Source: Protostelium mycophagum | Lineage: Eukaryota; Evosea; Variosea; Protosteliida; Protosteliaceae | DNA length: 44,417 nucleotides | Assembly (NCBI GenBank): GCA_002081555.1 | Contig: KV920900.1 | Location: 3,961 to 48,377 of the forward strand | Reading direction: 5' to 3' | Shown: positions 12,418 through 23,828 of the stretch, piece by piece | How the letters are laid out: every line of letters begins with the position of its first letter | Numbering within the stretch: the first letter of the stretch is position 1 | Program-made: the position numbers and the translations under genes | Notes under the pieces: generated by a model | Databases searched by the model: none | Seen by the model: the letters and a program-made list of their open reading frames with translations, nothing else | Told to the model about the DNA's origin: nothing

Positions 12418-13432
12418 ATGCGAGAGATGCAACGAGAGGAGGTAGAGGAAGATAATTTATCAGTGAGTTCACAGAACAATGAAAGTGAACCTCTCGTGCC
12501 GCGCCGAAAGCGGAAGGCATTACCTCTATTCCAAATAGTGGGAGAGGTGATTCTCTGATAGTTTTTCGGAATACTGAATGATTCTGAAGACATTGATGAT
12601 TCTGAGTCTTGCGATGGCTGTTCAGACAACATTCTTGGCACTTTATCTTTCAGAAGTACAATGGATGAGTAATTATTGGATTTTATTGGCGCCAACGTGG
12701 GCTGTCACCTTTGCATTCTTTGTGTACTTTCAAGCCCGCAGAGTCTTAGAAGCCTTGCCCATCACGATCCGTTTGACATTTACGACTTCTGTCCTTTTGG
12801 TGGATGCCCTTCTCGTCTTGTACGGTGTCAAATTACAAGGTGCTCTCCTTGTCCCTCTACTCCTCTGATCAATCTTCAGATCCGAATTCATCCATTGAGA
12901 CATGGGAATTATCCTTAATTCCTTGGATCATGGTTTTCGACCTCGTTATTTTAGAGATTAGCAGTATCATTCTTTACATTAGAAACAAGGGACCCGACCG
13001 GAGGAGAAGGTTGGTTTACATTGACTTTTGTGCTAAAGACACACCAGATTCAAATTATCATCTCTGATCATCGGCTCCCTATTCATCGTATGGACACCAC
13101 TAGTACTTCTCGGCCAATTCAAAATCCGTGGTTCAGACTTCAGCTGGTTCATCGTAATGATCCCCTTATGGATGGTCGACTTCTTCTTCTTTTTTGTGGC
13201 CTGCGCCCTCTGCATATTCACTCTTAACACACCCGGATTTTTCACTCTAACACAATTGGGAGCTCTGTTGGCAAGCATACTCACTTCCATGTGTTCGAAG
13301 GTGACCATCGGGCTGAGACTAGATAAGACGGCAGAGATGGCCTGGCCTTTTGCTTTCATTCCACTTTGGCCTTTGTGGATCCTCCTCTTCATTTTGGGAT
13401 TTTTATTGAGAAGAGGACAAGACACACGATGA
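12418..13432 (+). CDS. Multi-pass membrane protein, TMEM185 (Fragile-X-F)-like
   Basis: Four exons (12418-12546, 12590-12839, 12880-13009, 13048-13432) give 297 residues. The N-terminus is hydrophilic and acidic, then basic (EPLVPRRKRK), so probably cytosolic. About seven hydrophobic segments follow, including TLMILSLAMAVQTTFLAL, TFTTSVLLVDALLVLYGV, LIPWIMVFDLVILEISSI, LIIGSLFIVWTPLVLLG, FFFFFVACALCIFTL and PLWPLWILLFILGF. The repeated phrases IPLWMVDF and FIPLWPLWIL are like those in the TMEM185 family, whose function is not established. The ATG at 12418 opens the frame. A polyA signal follows at 13506-13511. Family assignment rests on topology and the IPLW motifs only. Confidence 0.75.
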
Positions 13433-14025
13433 GGTGATGCCCACGCCACGTTGATCATCTCATTTAATTCTTTCAGACATGCTTGGCACTACAGCTTCGA
13501 AAACAAATAAATTATACTGTACGAGAATGTACAAATGATTATCTGGACCTATTTTCAATTAAAACTCCAGTGTGGAATGTCATTTTTGTTGAGAACTGCA
13601 TTTTTGTCACAAAGAATTCTCACCAAAATAAATTTAAATAATCTTTTAAAATAACATTTTACACTTGAATATACGCAAGCACCTCGCATGGAGCCAAGTT
13701 TCAATTTACGTACCATGCACTCAAACAGACACGCTCTACATATATGTAAAGTCACTCTGTGAGCCGACTTAATGTTGTAACTTTCAACTTTGGACCAGAA
13801 GATGCGCTCTTTCCAATATTGGCATGGTGCAACCAAGGCAGTATAATACGCCGGGTAATACTAAGTAGAACATATAATATTAATATCATGTCTTTATTTC
13901 CTGGAGGGTTGTTGTCCAAAAAGAAAGCAAGATCGAGATTTCCTCATCCTTGACACCCGCCAAAAACGGTCCAAACGGTCAAAAAATCCCGGCTGAAAGA
14001 CAGTCAGACTCTTACGGCCACCATC
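13433..14025. other. Intergenic region upstream of the hevein/GH17-like gene
   Basis: It contains the AATAAA at 13506-13511 for the preceding gene and AT-rich sequence. AAAACGGTCCAAACGGTCAAAAAA near 13960-13990 is a short direct repeat close to the start of the next gene and could be promoter sequence. No gene is supported. Confidence 0.4.
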
Positions 14026-15782
14026 ATGGACAAGCGCCTACTCTTAGCCATTGTCCTTTTTGCTGCGGCTCTCGCACAAAACTGTGGTTGTAACAATGAG
14101 GTGAGATCTCTGAAAATGAAAATGGACTGACTAGCCACAGTGCTGCAGTCAATATGGATACTGTGGTGCCACTGCCGAATACTGTGACAAAAAGAATGGA
14201 TGCAAAGAAGGATGTTGGGGAGACAATAATGGAGGTTCTAATGGCCTCTATGGTCCCATGCAAAATGGAGATCGTAACGGAGGTGATCTGGCCAACGGTG
14301 CACTTCAAGCCAGCAGCGCTCAAGATTGTCAAACCAAGTGCTATCAAAACTCTGCTTGTGTGGCCTGGGCGTGAGTGGTATCATTTCTAGAACATGAGGC
14401 CTCATCCTATTTCAGATTCGATACTTGTGGCAGCAACTGCTGGCTGAAGGCCAGCGATACAGGTCTCTCCAGCCTAAGCTGCCGTTCTTCTGGTGTCATT
14501 ACAGCCCAACGAAACAAACCCACCCCACCCCCAAACAACAACAGCACCAGTAAGTTTCGAACAATGTGACATCTTTATTGATCAATGACAGAGTGTTTCC
14601 CCCTTGGTGGTGCCTCCTTCAAACAAGGCATGCCAACAGACAGAAATAAATGGTTCTGTAGCGCTGAGCAGACATACGGATTCTTAGGGTGAGCTTAGCT
14701 TCATTGTCTAAAACATGGACATAGTACTGAATCTAAATAGTTTCTCTTACCCTCTTGAGGAGGAAGATTGCAATGGTGGGTCCAACCAATACGATTCCAT
14801 CAATCGTGACTTGGCAAACATGAAGCAGAAGTTCGGAGCCTCTTTTGTTCGCATCTACCTTCCTGCCTGCCGTCAGACCTCTGTGTGGAAGAACCTCGTC
14901 AAGGCTGGAAAGGACAACGACATGTAAATGTTCCATCCACCTCTACATTTCTGACCCTATCAGGGCCGTCATCCCCATGATCTTCTGGGATTGGCAACAG
15001 AATGACAATGTAATGTACCAAGCCCAAAACGCCCTCCTTGGTGTTTTCAATGATGGCGAGGTCGGAAAGTACGCTGCTTACGTCATCCACTCGGTCGCTT
15101 TTGGCGATGAGCTCGGAGAGCAGGGCGACTACTGGCTCAGCAAGATGAAGGACTTCAAGAACCAACTGTCTAGATACGGCGTGCTCTTGTCCATGACCGA
15201 TGATTGGGACAGAGGTGGGATTTATTATTGGCCGTCTACAACGATATTTATTATTTGTAGGAATCTACAAGAATGGAAACGGGTTGAACGATTTTGGACG
15301 CCAAGTCAACAACGTGCAAGACTTGACACACGCACACAGTAAGAATCATGATTTGTCGTTGTAGACGAACAATGACGGTTGTACAGTCATGCCTTACTAC
15401 CACCCCGATCAGTGCCCTGACGCTTGGAATTTCTGGGGCTACTTCACCAGCCAGGTGAGCGGACCACCCATCTACAACTCGAAACTCATCTTGACAGGTC
15501 GACTTCCTCAACAGAAACAACCTGAAGAAGCCGGTGATGATCACCCAGACCTGCTGGGGATCCGACCCCAACCAAGGCCACGGCCGTGGCTCTCACGACG
15601 ACTCCAGAAACCTCGCCAACTTCAAGCAGTACTGGACAACATTCACCAACAACTGCCAGTACTTCAAACAAAACAAAGTTGGGTGGTTCGTGCACGCTTA
15701 CAGCGATTCTGGTGAACCTGGATTTGGAATGTTGGACTGGAATGGAAACCCCAAGTTTGACTTCCAACCCAAGAGATGTTGA
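14026..15782 (+). CDS. Secreted hevein-domain/PAN-like/GH17-like beta-1,3-glucanase relative
   Basis: Nine exons (14026-14100, 14141-14370, 14416-14549, 14592-14688, 14741-14923, 14964-15214, 15261-15338, 15387-15454, 15498-15782) give 466 residues. Residues 1-18 form a signal peptide (LLLAIVLFAAALAQ). A hevein-type chitin-binding domain follows at about 20-50 (CGCNNECCSQYGYCGATAEYC). A Cys-rich PAN/apple-like segment (DCQTKCYQNSACVAWAFDTC) spans about 80-130, then a Pro/Asn linker (PTPPPNNNSTS). The rest resembles the Bgl2-type GH17 barrel: FSYPLEE, FVRIYLPAC, VAFGDE with the expected acid/base Glu at 289, and a tail with VGWFVHAYSDSGEPGFGMLDWNG. At the expected nucleophile the sequence is VMITQTCWGS, with Gln389 where GH17 normally has Glu (SETGWP-like). 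It may therefore bind glucan rather than cleave it. AATAAA follows at 15787-15792. Confidence 0.8.
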
Positions 15783-15786
15783 TTGT

Positions 15787-15792
15787 AATAAA
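15787..15792 (+). promoter_or_regulatory. Polyadenylation signal of the GH17-like gene
   Basis: AATAAA starts 4 nt after the TGA stop. The gene converges with the LRR kinase, whose stop codon lies about 170 nt further on. Confidence 0.6.
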
Positions 15793-15962
15793 GATGTCTG
15801 TAAGTGATGATGAGGCTTTTATGGATCACAGCTGTCTCATCTCTGTGGCTGAGGTATTTTCGCTGTAGAAGAAGGGTATTGTTCTGTGGGTTGGCGCGAC
15901 GTCTTCGTCTATGTCATACGCTCCTTCAGACCTTCTCATCGTCAGTTCTTGAATGTCTTGAA

Positions 15963-18900
15963 TCATACAAACATGATGGATGATGTTTCTCGATTCAAGA
16001 TCTCGATCTGTTCCTTTAGAGGGCCTAGGACTGTGTTGAAATTGGATATCATCATGTGATAAATGGACTGAAATGAAGGTCTACACAGAGGATCATCGTT
16101 CCAGCATCTTGGATCATCATTAATCATCATGTCCAAAGAAATCGAATGTTACAAACCCAAGCATGACCTTCCAAAGGTCGTCAGGACAACGAGGCGGTTG
16201 TTCCAAACGCAAACTTCGGGACAGAATTCCCTCCGTCACCTCACGGTTGCTCAGCTCCATGTACGGAACTAAATATTTCAGAAAAAGTTTGGAAAAATCA
16301 GAAAAACCTTTTCCGGCACTGAAGATCTCCCTGTGATGGTGTCAGTGACGAGATGGCATGAAAGAATCAACTCACCACATGCACACAGCAAAACTCCAGA
16401 TGTCAGACTGGTGTACAGCTTTTCCATCGCGCAATACCTGAAACATCTTAATCAAGGTGCGAAAATATTGTGTGTTGTCACAAATACCAAAATACTCTAA
16501 AGAAACACTGAACTAACCTCTGGAGCACTCCATCTGAAGGGTATAGCATTATTTGTCGCGTCCTTGACATAAACTTCTTCTCGTTTGCTCATCCCAAAAT
16601 CTGAAATCTGGCGAAAATGACTCGTTGTAGACGTGGCACGTCTATAATCCTCACCTTTATACGTAATGATTCGTCGACAAGGAGATTTCTTGCAGCTAGG
16701 TCTCTGTGTATCACCTGGTTTCTCAATTTTGAATAGTTGAGGACAACAAAAATCATCAATTCTTTAAGGATGCGATGAACCTACATTTTGTGATCTCAAG
16801 TACATCATTCCTTTGATGACATCAAAGCACATGATCACCAGTTGATTATTGCTCAAATTATCCATATTCATTCTATTCTGCAGGTAAGCATCCAGAGCTC
16901 CGTGCATCGCGAATTCCAACACCTTAACTGACGTGAGGATCTACAGTTGTAACCGTGATCTTACCATGTAGATCTGCTTCTCTATGATATAAACGCCCAA
17001 TAGCCTGATGATGTTTGGGTGATTCAACCGACTGTTATATTTAATCAATTTTTAAATAAAACAGCCATTGATACTGAGCGAGAGGGTAAAATAACGCTAA
17101 ATATAGGTGTTGTTCGTTGTAGATGCCGAAAAAAAGACCTGAGAAGGTGTATTTCCTCGATCCATCTGCGCTGCCCAGCGGTATCCGTGTTCCTTAACTT
17201 CTTCAAGGCGACTGTTGTGCCGTTCCTGCTCAGATGTCAATCATGATGACGTGTGATGACGTCGTGATATATTCACCATTGTCCCTTGAACACTTGACCG
17301 AAATAGCCAGAACCTATGATGTTCTCTATCTTAACATTACTCAATAGTAACCCCCTCATCTGCCCCTACAACGATTAATAAATTCCCGAAAAATCGACAA
17401 TCTACAACTGAAGATTCTTACCTGTTTAGGTCTTATCACGTTTCTTCTGACAACCACAAAGATCACTATGGAAACGCCACAAACCAATATGACAGAAAGA
17501 ACTGGAATCAACACGATGGCCCAGACCGGAAATTTCCCGCCATTTCGAGATTCTACAACCAGTCAATATTGTCTGGATGAGATCACGTGACCTGTCATGA
17601 TATCTATCCCTTGGCTGCTTAAATATGTGGACTGGTTCGTGGTGAGGAAATTCGCCACAAAAGGAGCAGACCCTTCGTTTGTGTAATCTCCTAAAGGTGC
17701 TGTAATTAATAGGCTGTCTTGCTTGTCCTATTATTTTTCAATACATCCCAGTGGTAGTATGGCAGTTGCAGCATTAGAAATTTAAATAAATCTTACAATG
17801 CTCAGCCGGTCAGTAGAAATGTTTGCCGCCATCGCAATGGCTCGAATCACCTCACTCTTTCTCTGACCTCCGTAATTCTGAATTTTTCAGATTTTCTGCG
17901 AGTTTTCATAGAAAACTCACCACCGAGAGTGTGGCCGTCTCGTTCGTGTCGACTCGACAGAATAGATGACATGTATCATAAACGTCCCAATCAATTGGGC
18001 ATACCAGGGGATTATCCCTCCCGTCGCACTGACCCCCGGGAGCTAAATTTAGACCAGATATTTCCGAAAAACAGTTGTGACTGAAATCCACAAAATCAAG
18101 CGGAGAAACTATAGGGTCAATAAACAACATATACAATGAAAGTTCCTGGAGAATTCGATGAGATTACCTGAAACTGGTGCTTGTCCAGAAAATTGATTAT
18201 GGGATATATCGAGATAAGTCAAGGTGACCAGGGATGATATTGAAGGGAAAAATCCGTTCAAGTCGTTCCTGTGCAAGTCCAAAGAGGCTACTATTTTTTA
18301 ATCTTCACGAATGCACGACGGTTTGTTTGGTAAGATACCGTCAAAGAAGGCGTTATGTGACCGACAAGTGTGGTTCTAAAAATAGAATTACGTACAGATT
18401 CCACTGGACATCGTGTTCAGAGAGCCAGAAAAAAAATTATGACTTAAATTCACGAGACGCAAGAACGGACTCGTCGTCAGAAATTGTAGAGGTCCTTTGA
18501 ATGAATTATTGCCCAATTCGACGATCTACAACCTGTCAGATTTCGTGTCGACATTTCAGGATGTACACACCTCCAAGTTGATGTTTTTGGATATCCATGA
18601 GACGTCCCCTTCCAACTGATTGTCTGACAGAAAGAGAGCCTGTGCGTTTGTTATTTTGCCTCGTTGTAGTCAGAGATGTAGATGTGATACCTGTAGTGTG
18701 CGGACTTCTTGTAAGATGGACACATTTCCGGTTAATTGATTAGAGGAAAGACCAAGCCAATATAACCTAAGAGATATGAAAAACTTACATCAAGTAAATG
18801 AAATGAACAATCGAGTTATAAGATGAGAAGAATTTCACCTCTGCATAGAGCCAATGGATGTCGGAACTATACCTTGCAACTTATTGAAGGACAAGTCTAA

Positions 18901-21296
18901 ATATTCAAGCGACGTGGTCAGTCCCTTCAGAAAATCAATCGAAAATTCTCCAAATTTTCATCGTTGTAGATTGATGTGCATTACTTCATACCTCTGGGAT
19001 GAGGGAGCTCAGTTGATTATGAGACAAGTCCAAAGTATTTAGTTGCGTGAGATATCTCAATGCCGAAGGTATGACCCCGGTCAACTACAACTTGTCATTC
19101 TGGTATCACCTCGACATGGAGGTCATCTCTTCACCTTATTATGGGACATGTCTAGTAAAGTCAAGGCGGTGATGTGATCGATGTTGAACGGTATGAACCC
19201 AACAAAATCATTCCTGGAAAGATTCAAGAAGATGAGTGATCTCATGTTGCCAATGCTGTGGGGTAAAGCTCCACTGAAGTAGTTCGAGGAAAGATCGAGG
19301 TGCTACAGAGGTCAGAAAAGGTCAGAAATTCCAGAAAAAAAGAGACATCTACAACGATATCACCTGTATGGGAGCCATAGTGAGGGAGCGGGGTATGACC
19401 CCTTGAAAGGCATTGCTATTGAGAGATAAATAGGTCAGCTGTACACCATGTCATCACGTGAAAGTCTCTAATGTTCTAAAAATAGACTCACAGTGGTGGG
19501 AACGGCAGTGATCTTTCCGTGAATATTATTGAAACTTAAATCTATACTCCAAATTTCTGGCGGGAAAAAATTCATCTGTCCAGATAGATTATTGCTGGAC
19601 GCGTTGACTGTGATGACGTCACCACGATATCGTACGTAAAACTGTGAATAATCTCACGATATTGTAGAGACATCATCCCATATTTTTGAAGGGGTGAAGG
19701 TCCGGAAAAATCATTCGAGGCAATGTCCAAATATGCCAGCTGTTGTAGATCAGGTTTTTCGAAGAATTCAAAGAATCTACTCACTAAGGAGAGGTTGTAG
19801 ATGGACTCTGGCAGAACACCCCCTAGATTATTGGACGACACATCTACACTTTTGTGAATTTCGAAGAAAATTCACACACGTCAAAATTAATTCCGATTTT
19901 AAATTTTCAAAAATCAAATTAAATACCTAGAACTGTGAGGTTTTCGCTCAGCCCGATGTCTTCTGGTAATTCTCCATAGATCTGGTTGTCATTTAAAATC
20001 AAGGCCTATCTACAATCAGCATTATTCTGACACGTGTCACGTGATCACTTGTAAGGAGATGGCTTGTAGGCCCATGGGAATCTGTGCGCGTATTTGATTG
20101 GATTCAAAAGAGAGTAAGTTGAGGGATGTACAACTCAATAGTGGTAATAATGACGTGGCATTCACCATATTCTTTTTCTAAAAGTCTTCAATTCTTTATG
20201 TTGTAGAAACCCTGATGATCAGGAAGAAGTCAAATGAGTGAAAAAGAATGGGAATGATGATATGAGAAAGACATTTCATAAAGCAAGATACCATGTAGAG
20301 CACCGATAGATTCGTGAGTGTTGAGAACACAGAAAGATCTTCACATACGATATCATTGTATGATAAGTCCAGTATCTAATGTCGGTCAATGACTTACATG
20401 ATATCTCGAATGAGATGTCATACCTCCAATGATGTGGGAAGAGGGGGTAAATAACCTTCGATGTAATTATGGGATATATCCAAATAAGTCCATTGTAGTC
20501 CAGAGACATTTCTCGGAAAATTTCCGGACAGCAAGTTGTCACTGATGACGTCACGTGATGTCAGAAGGCTCTATGATGTCTTACTTGAGGAGTAAGCATT
20601 GTAGATTGTCAAGTTGGGTGAAGACACTCATCTCTCCAACTAACAAATTATTTGATAAATCTGAATCTGTTGGAATAAATTAAAAGAAATAAAAACAAAC
20701 CCAAATATGTGAGAGAAACTGCTGATGCCAAATTGATGGGTATATCCCCAGTGATCTGATTTCCCGCCAAATTCAACATCTACAACGATGTAAACCCACG
20801 GCGAAATTGTTGATCAAACCTGAAGATTCGGGGAATACTCCGTGTACAGTGTGCCTTCGAGCTGATTTCCCTCCAATTGTAATGACTTCAAATTTGGCGG
20901 GAAAATGGAGAAGGGAGGGACTCCCCCGCTCAACTACAATGATCAGCAGAAACATTCAGAATGAATCAAACCTGATTATACGAGAGGTTAATCGATCGAA
21001 GTCGTGTCAAGCGGCTCAAGTCTGTGATGTTGCCGCTAAGACGATTGTAGATAAGGGTAATGGAGATCACCTGATCAGCCTCGCATGTCACTCCGTAATA
21101 ATCACAGTAGTTCGGTCCTAACCAATTCGAAGAATTACGCCATGAAGGACCTTAGACGTCAGTGATCGTCAAAATGTGAGGACTGACCTTCTGCACTGAA
21201 ATAGAATGTTCGTAGTGTTTCGTAGGTGTTTCTGTCATTCTGAGCGAGCGTAATCGTGAAAATGGTGCTCAGTATGACGAATAGAAGATGGGTCAT
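15963..21296 (-). CDS. LRR receptor kinase: plant-type LRR ectodomain with tyrosine-kinase-like domain
   Basis: The N-terminus is a signal peptide (MTHLLFVILSTIFTITLAQ). An LRRNT-type cap follows (WRNSSNWLGPNYCDYYGVTC), then roughly 20 plant-type leucine-rich repeats, such as LQLEGNQLEGTL and IDLSFNNIHGKI, one or two per exon. A Cys cluster (GGQCDGRDNPLVCPIDWD) precedes the transmembrane helix (VWAIVLIPVLSVILVCG, near 17460-17530), which is followed by RRNVIRPKQ. The kinase has a glycine loop GSGYFGQVFKG, Lys in VALKKL, Glu in WIEEIHLL, VIHRDLAARNLLVD, SDFGMSKREEVYV, PFRWSAPE and QSDIWSFAV. It ends LGCWNDDPLCRPSF then a short tail. HRDLAARN and FRWSAPE are tyrosine-kinase-like rather than typical TKL or RLK. 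All catalytic residues are present, so it should be active. Presumably a plasma-membrane receptor; its ligand is unknown. Many introns; LRR exon borders were only sampled. Confidence 0.85.
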
Positions 21297-21850
21297 TTCG
21301 ATCTCGATCTTTATACTGTTCAAGAACCACCACAACAATGCGTCCTCGATTTAAGACGATAGGAGTCCATATAAAACACTCCGAACATCCCTGTGTCCTC
21401 AAATTCCAGATGGAGTGAAATTTTACCCACCGTAAGTTGTAAAGGGGACCTTTCCTTACCGCAAAAATCGCGGTATGTTAACGTGACAAAGAACTGTTCA
21501 CTGGATCAGCCTGAAGACTCCATTGATCTACAACTGTCTTGTACAGCACAATTTCCTGGTGCTGCGAGGGTTTAGATGGCTTTTTAGACTTCTCATGAGC
21601 CATGCAACGTTGCATCACCTCCATACATTGGAAGTGCAAAGGTTCTATGGGAGAGGTATGTGTCCAGATTTAAGACAATACAAACATTAATAACTGTATT
21701 CAGGGAATTGTTGTTGAAAATCCAATAAGATTGATGTGTTTAGACATAAAAAAAGTGTCAGAAGGTGCAGTAATGTTTTGTATTCTAAACCGCCTGCTCT
21801 GTAGTTTTGCTTGTCGGCATATCTTCATCTCTACTTCTTTTAGACCCAGT
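21297..21850. other. Intergenic region upstream of the LRR kinase
   Basis: It should contain the LRR-kinase promoter and the 3' end of the helical-repeat gene. A palindrome-like pair CCTTACCGC / GCGGTATG flanks AAAAATC near 21455-21478. One TCTACAAC lies near 21530. A 60-residue open frame at 21393-21575 has no recognisable features and is not called. Confidence 0.4.
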
Positions 21851-23606
21851 TTATTCTTTATGACGGAGATGATTGGCATCTCGATTTTGCATCTGCTCTT
21901 TCATTGCCTGGATCACGTCTTCCAACATTCCCTCAGCCAAGATCTTGTCTTCAGGTGCAAACTGTTGTGATTGCTGCTGCATATCAAAACATTGAAAGAT
22001 CTCTTGAGTTCTTTGCAAGTGCAAACTGGCAGCCTTGTTTTCCAGTACATGAAATACACATGAACAAATTTAAATATGGTGACATTGTTCACCACAAATC
22101 AAATATCATAGAAAGTTAGAGCTTGTCAACATACTCACGTCTTTCGCCTTGAAGAAGGTGTGTATTGTTTGGAACTGATTGGGGAGATCGTGGATCTTTG
22201 AGATACATTCTTTCCAAGCGCCATATGGTATAGAACCTCCTGTCCTCAACATGATCCGTAAAAATTGCAATGCCTACATCGAATCAACCAAAATCAATCA
22301 TCAACATCGCATATAGAAATCATCATATCATGTGGACAATCATAGAAATGAAAGATGCAAAGAAGTTATGTGACAGACATACCTTTAATTGTTGTCCTTC
22401 CGTGACGAGCGCATCAATCACGATCCCGCATGACTCGGGCGGCGTGTTCTTGGGGTATCTCTGTACAAGCTGCGCGCAGAGCTGTATCGCGAGCTCTGGT
22501 TTGTGTTGTTGTTGTGCGCATCTCATCAACATGATGTAGATCACGGGGACTACTTCCTGTGGATGTCAGATCCTTAATCATCCACAACATCATGCATCTG
22601 TGTATTTCTATTACTGCTGCAAGTGGCTGTATAAAGCTCATGTTGTGATGACCACATGTTGATGCAGTTGCACCACCGAAAATTGCCCCTAGGCAGAGGG
22701 CGGCAAAGCCGCCAAAAATCTACTTTTTCTGGTAAAAAATCGAATACGTACCAATGACCTCGAAGTCATCGCTTTAAATACGCTCAAAGCTTCGTCGAAT
22801 TGTCCATTTTGCAAGTGGTCCCCCATGACCATCTTATAATATAAATTGTCCCTTCCAATCATCTCTTTATAGTTTCTGGGTGAGAATCTACAACGCAGAT
22901 CTTCCAGAATTTCCTGGATATTTCAGTGAAATTTCGGGGAATCCTGGGAATCACTCACTTTCTCACGTTGTCTATCCCCAATTCTTTTGAAGAATTCAAT
23001 CATGATGTCGAATGAACCTGTAGGATGTTGGTTGATATTCATGAGTGGATTCTTTAGCAGCGCAGCAGATAATACTCAAGTGAAGAAATAAAAAATTGGT
23101 AATCATACCCAGATTAAGGTCTGTCTGATTCTCGATCATGCTTTGCCAATGTTGGTTCACTCTGCAATTGTTAAGGTGATTATTAATTATGAATTTTAAT
23201 AATTTACTTCTGTATGTTGCCTGCTTTGGCATAAGAGGACAATCGCCGTGAGTGTTTCTCTTCTTCATCAAGACGAATTACCCTGGGTTTTCTTGTCTGT
23301 ATGTGGATCAGGGATGTTATGTGTAGGATGATTTTTTCACCTGCTTCAGTGTCCGTTTCTCGTTGACCTTTTAAAAATTAAAACAAAAATCTGTAATGTA
23401 CATCCTCTCACCCAGGCAGGAGAGATCTCTCCGGCCATCGATTTGATTAATGTCTCTTGTAGAGACGCGTAACCCTTCTGTGTCTTTTCCACACGTTTCT
23501 GCACTCTCTGAGCTCTTTGTTTGCTTAACATTTCGTTAATTGGGTTTTCATTTTTATTTTCTTGTGGATATAGATTGGGAAATACTGTTATAGTGTAAGG
23601 GATCAA
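21851..23606 (-). CDS. Helical-repeat (PPR/TPR-like) protein
   Basis: At least eight exons are read on the minus strand. The N-terminal part is charged and helical (EMLSKQRAQRVQKRVEKTQK), followed by VIRLDEEEKHSRRLSSYAKA and SFDIMIEFFKRIG-like segments. Repeats then resemble PPR or TPR units: LQNGQFDEALSVFKAM, KPELAIQLCAQLVQRYP, and LKALQFLRIMLRTGG followed by SIPYGAWKEC. The C-terminus is Gln-rich and helical (QCFDMQQQSQQFAPEDK) and ends LRHKE at the TAA at 21851. PPR proteins usually bind organellar RNA, but no targeting peptide is obvious, so the role is open. Start 23606 is the first Met of the open exon. One junction near 23280 (after LKQ) did not resolve into a clean phase by hand. The promoter is probably shared with the divergent gene at 23829. 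Confidence 0.55.
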
Positions 23607-23828
23607 TCAAGTGTTGATATGTACCTTCATGAAGAACATTTGTCTTTGGAGCGCTCAAACAACGACATGTTTGAATCGGTGCTGTCACCAGCCTACGATT
23701 GTGTAACAGCGGGACATTTCTCAACATGTTTGTTGGTGATTTGTGATGTCACATCACATCAGATCACATCGGTCAAACCTCCCGCCCAAATCATAATCTC
23801 AAAAAATCACAAGGGCCTGTTTGTGGAA
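23607..23828. promoter_or_regulatory. Short divergent promoter region
   Basis: Only 222 nt separate the start codons of the minus-strand helical-repeat gene and the plus-strand BIN3/MePCE-like gene. An in-frame upstream Met at 23619 exists but the peptide from there has no family resemblance, so I treat this as shared promoter/5' UTR. Confidence 0.4.

Noticed and set aside
8371-15782. Polysaccharide-utilisation gene cluster
   Set aside because: GH95 and the GH17-like gene are separated by an unrelated membrane-protein gene, and in a eukaryote with single-gene transcripts two glycosidase-like genes are too few to claim a cluster.
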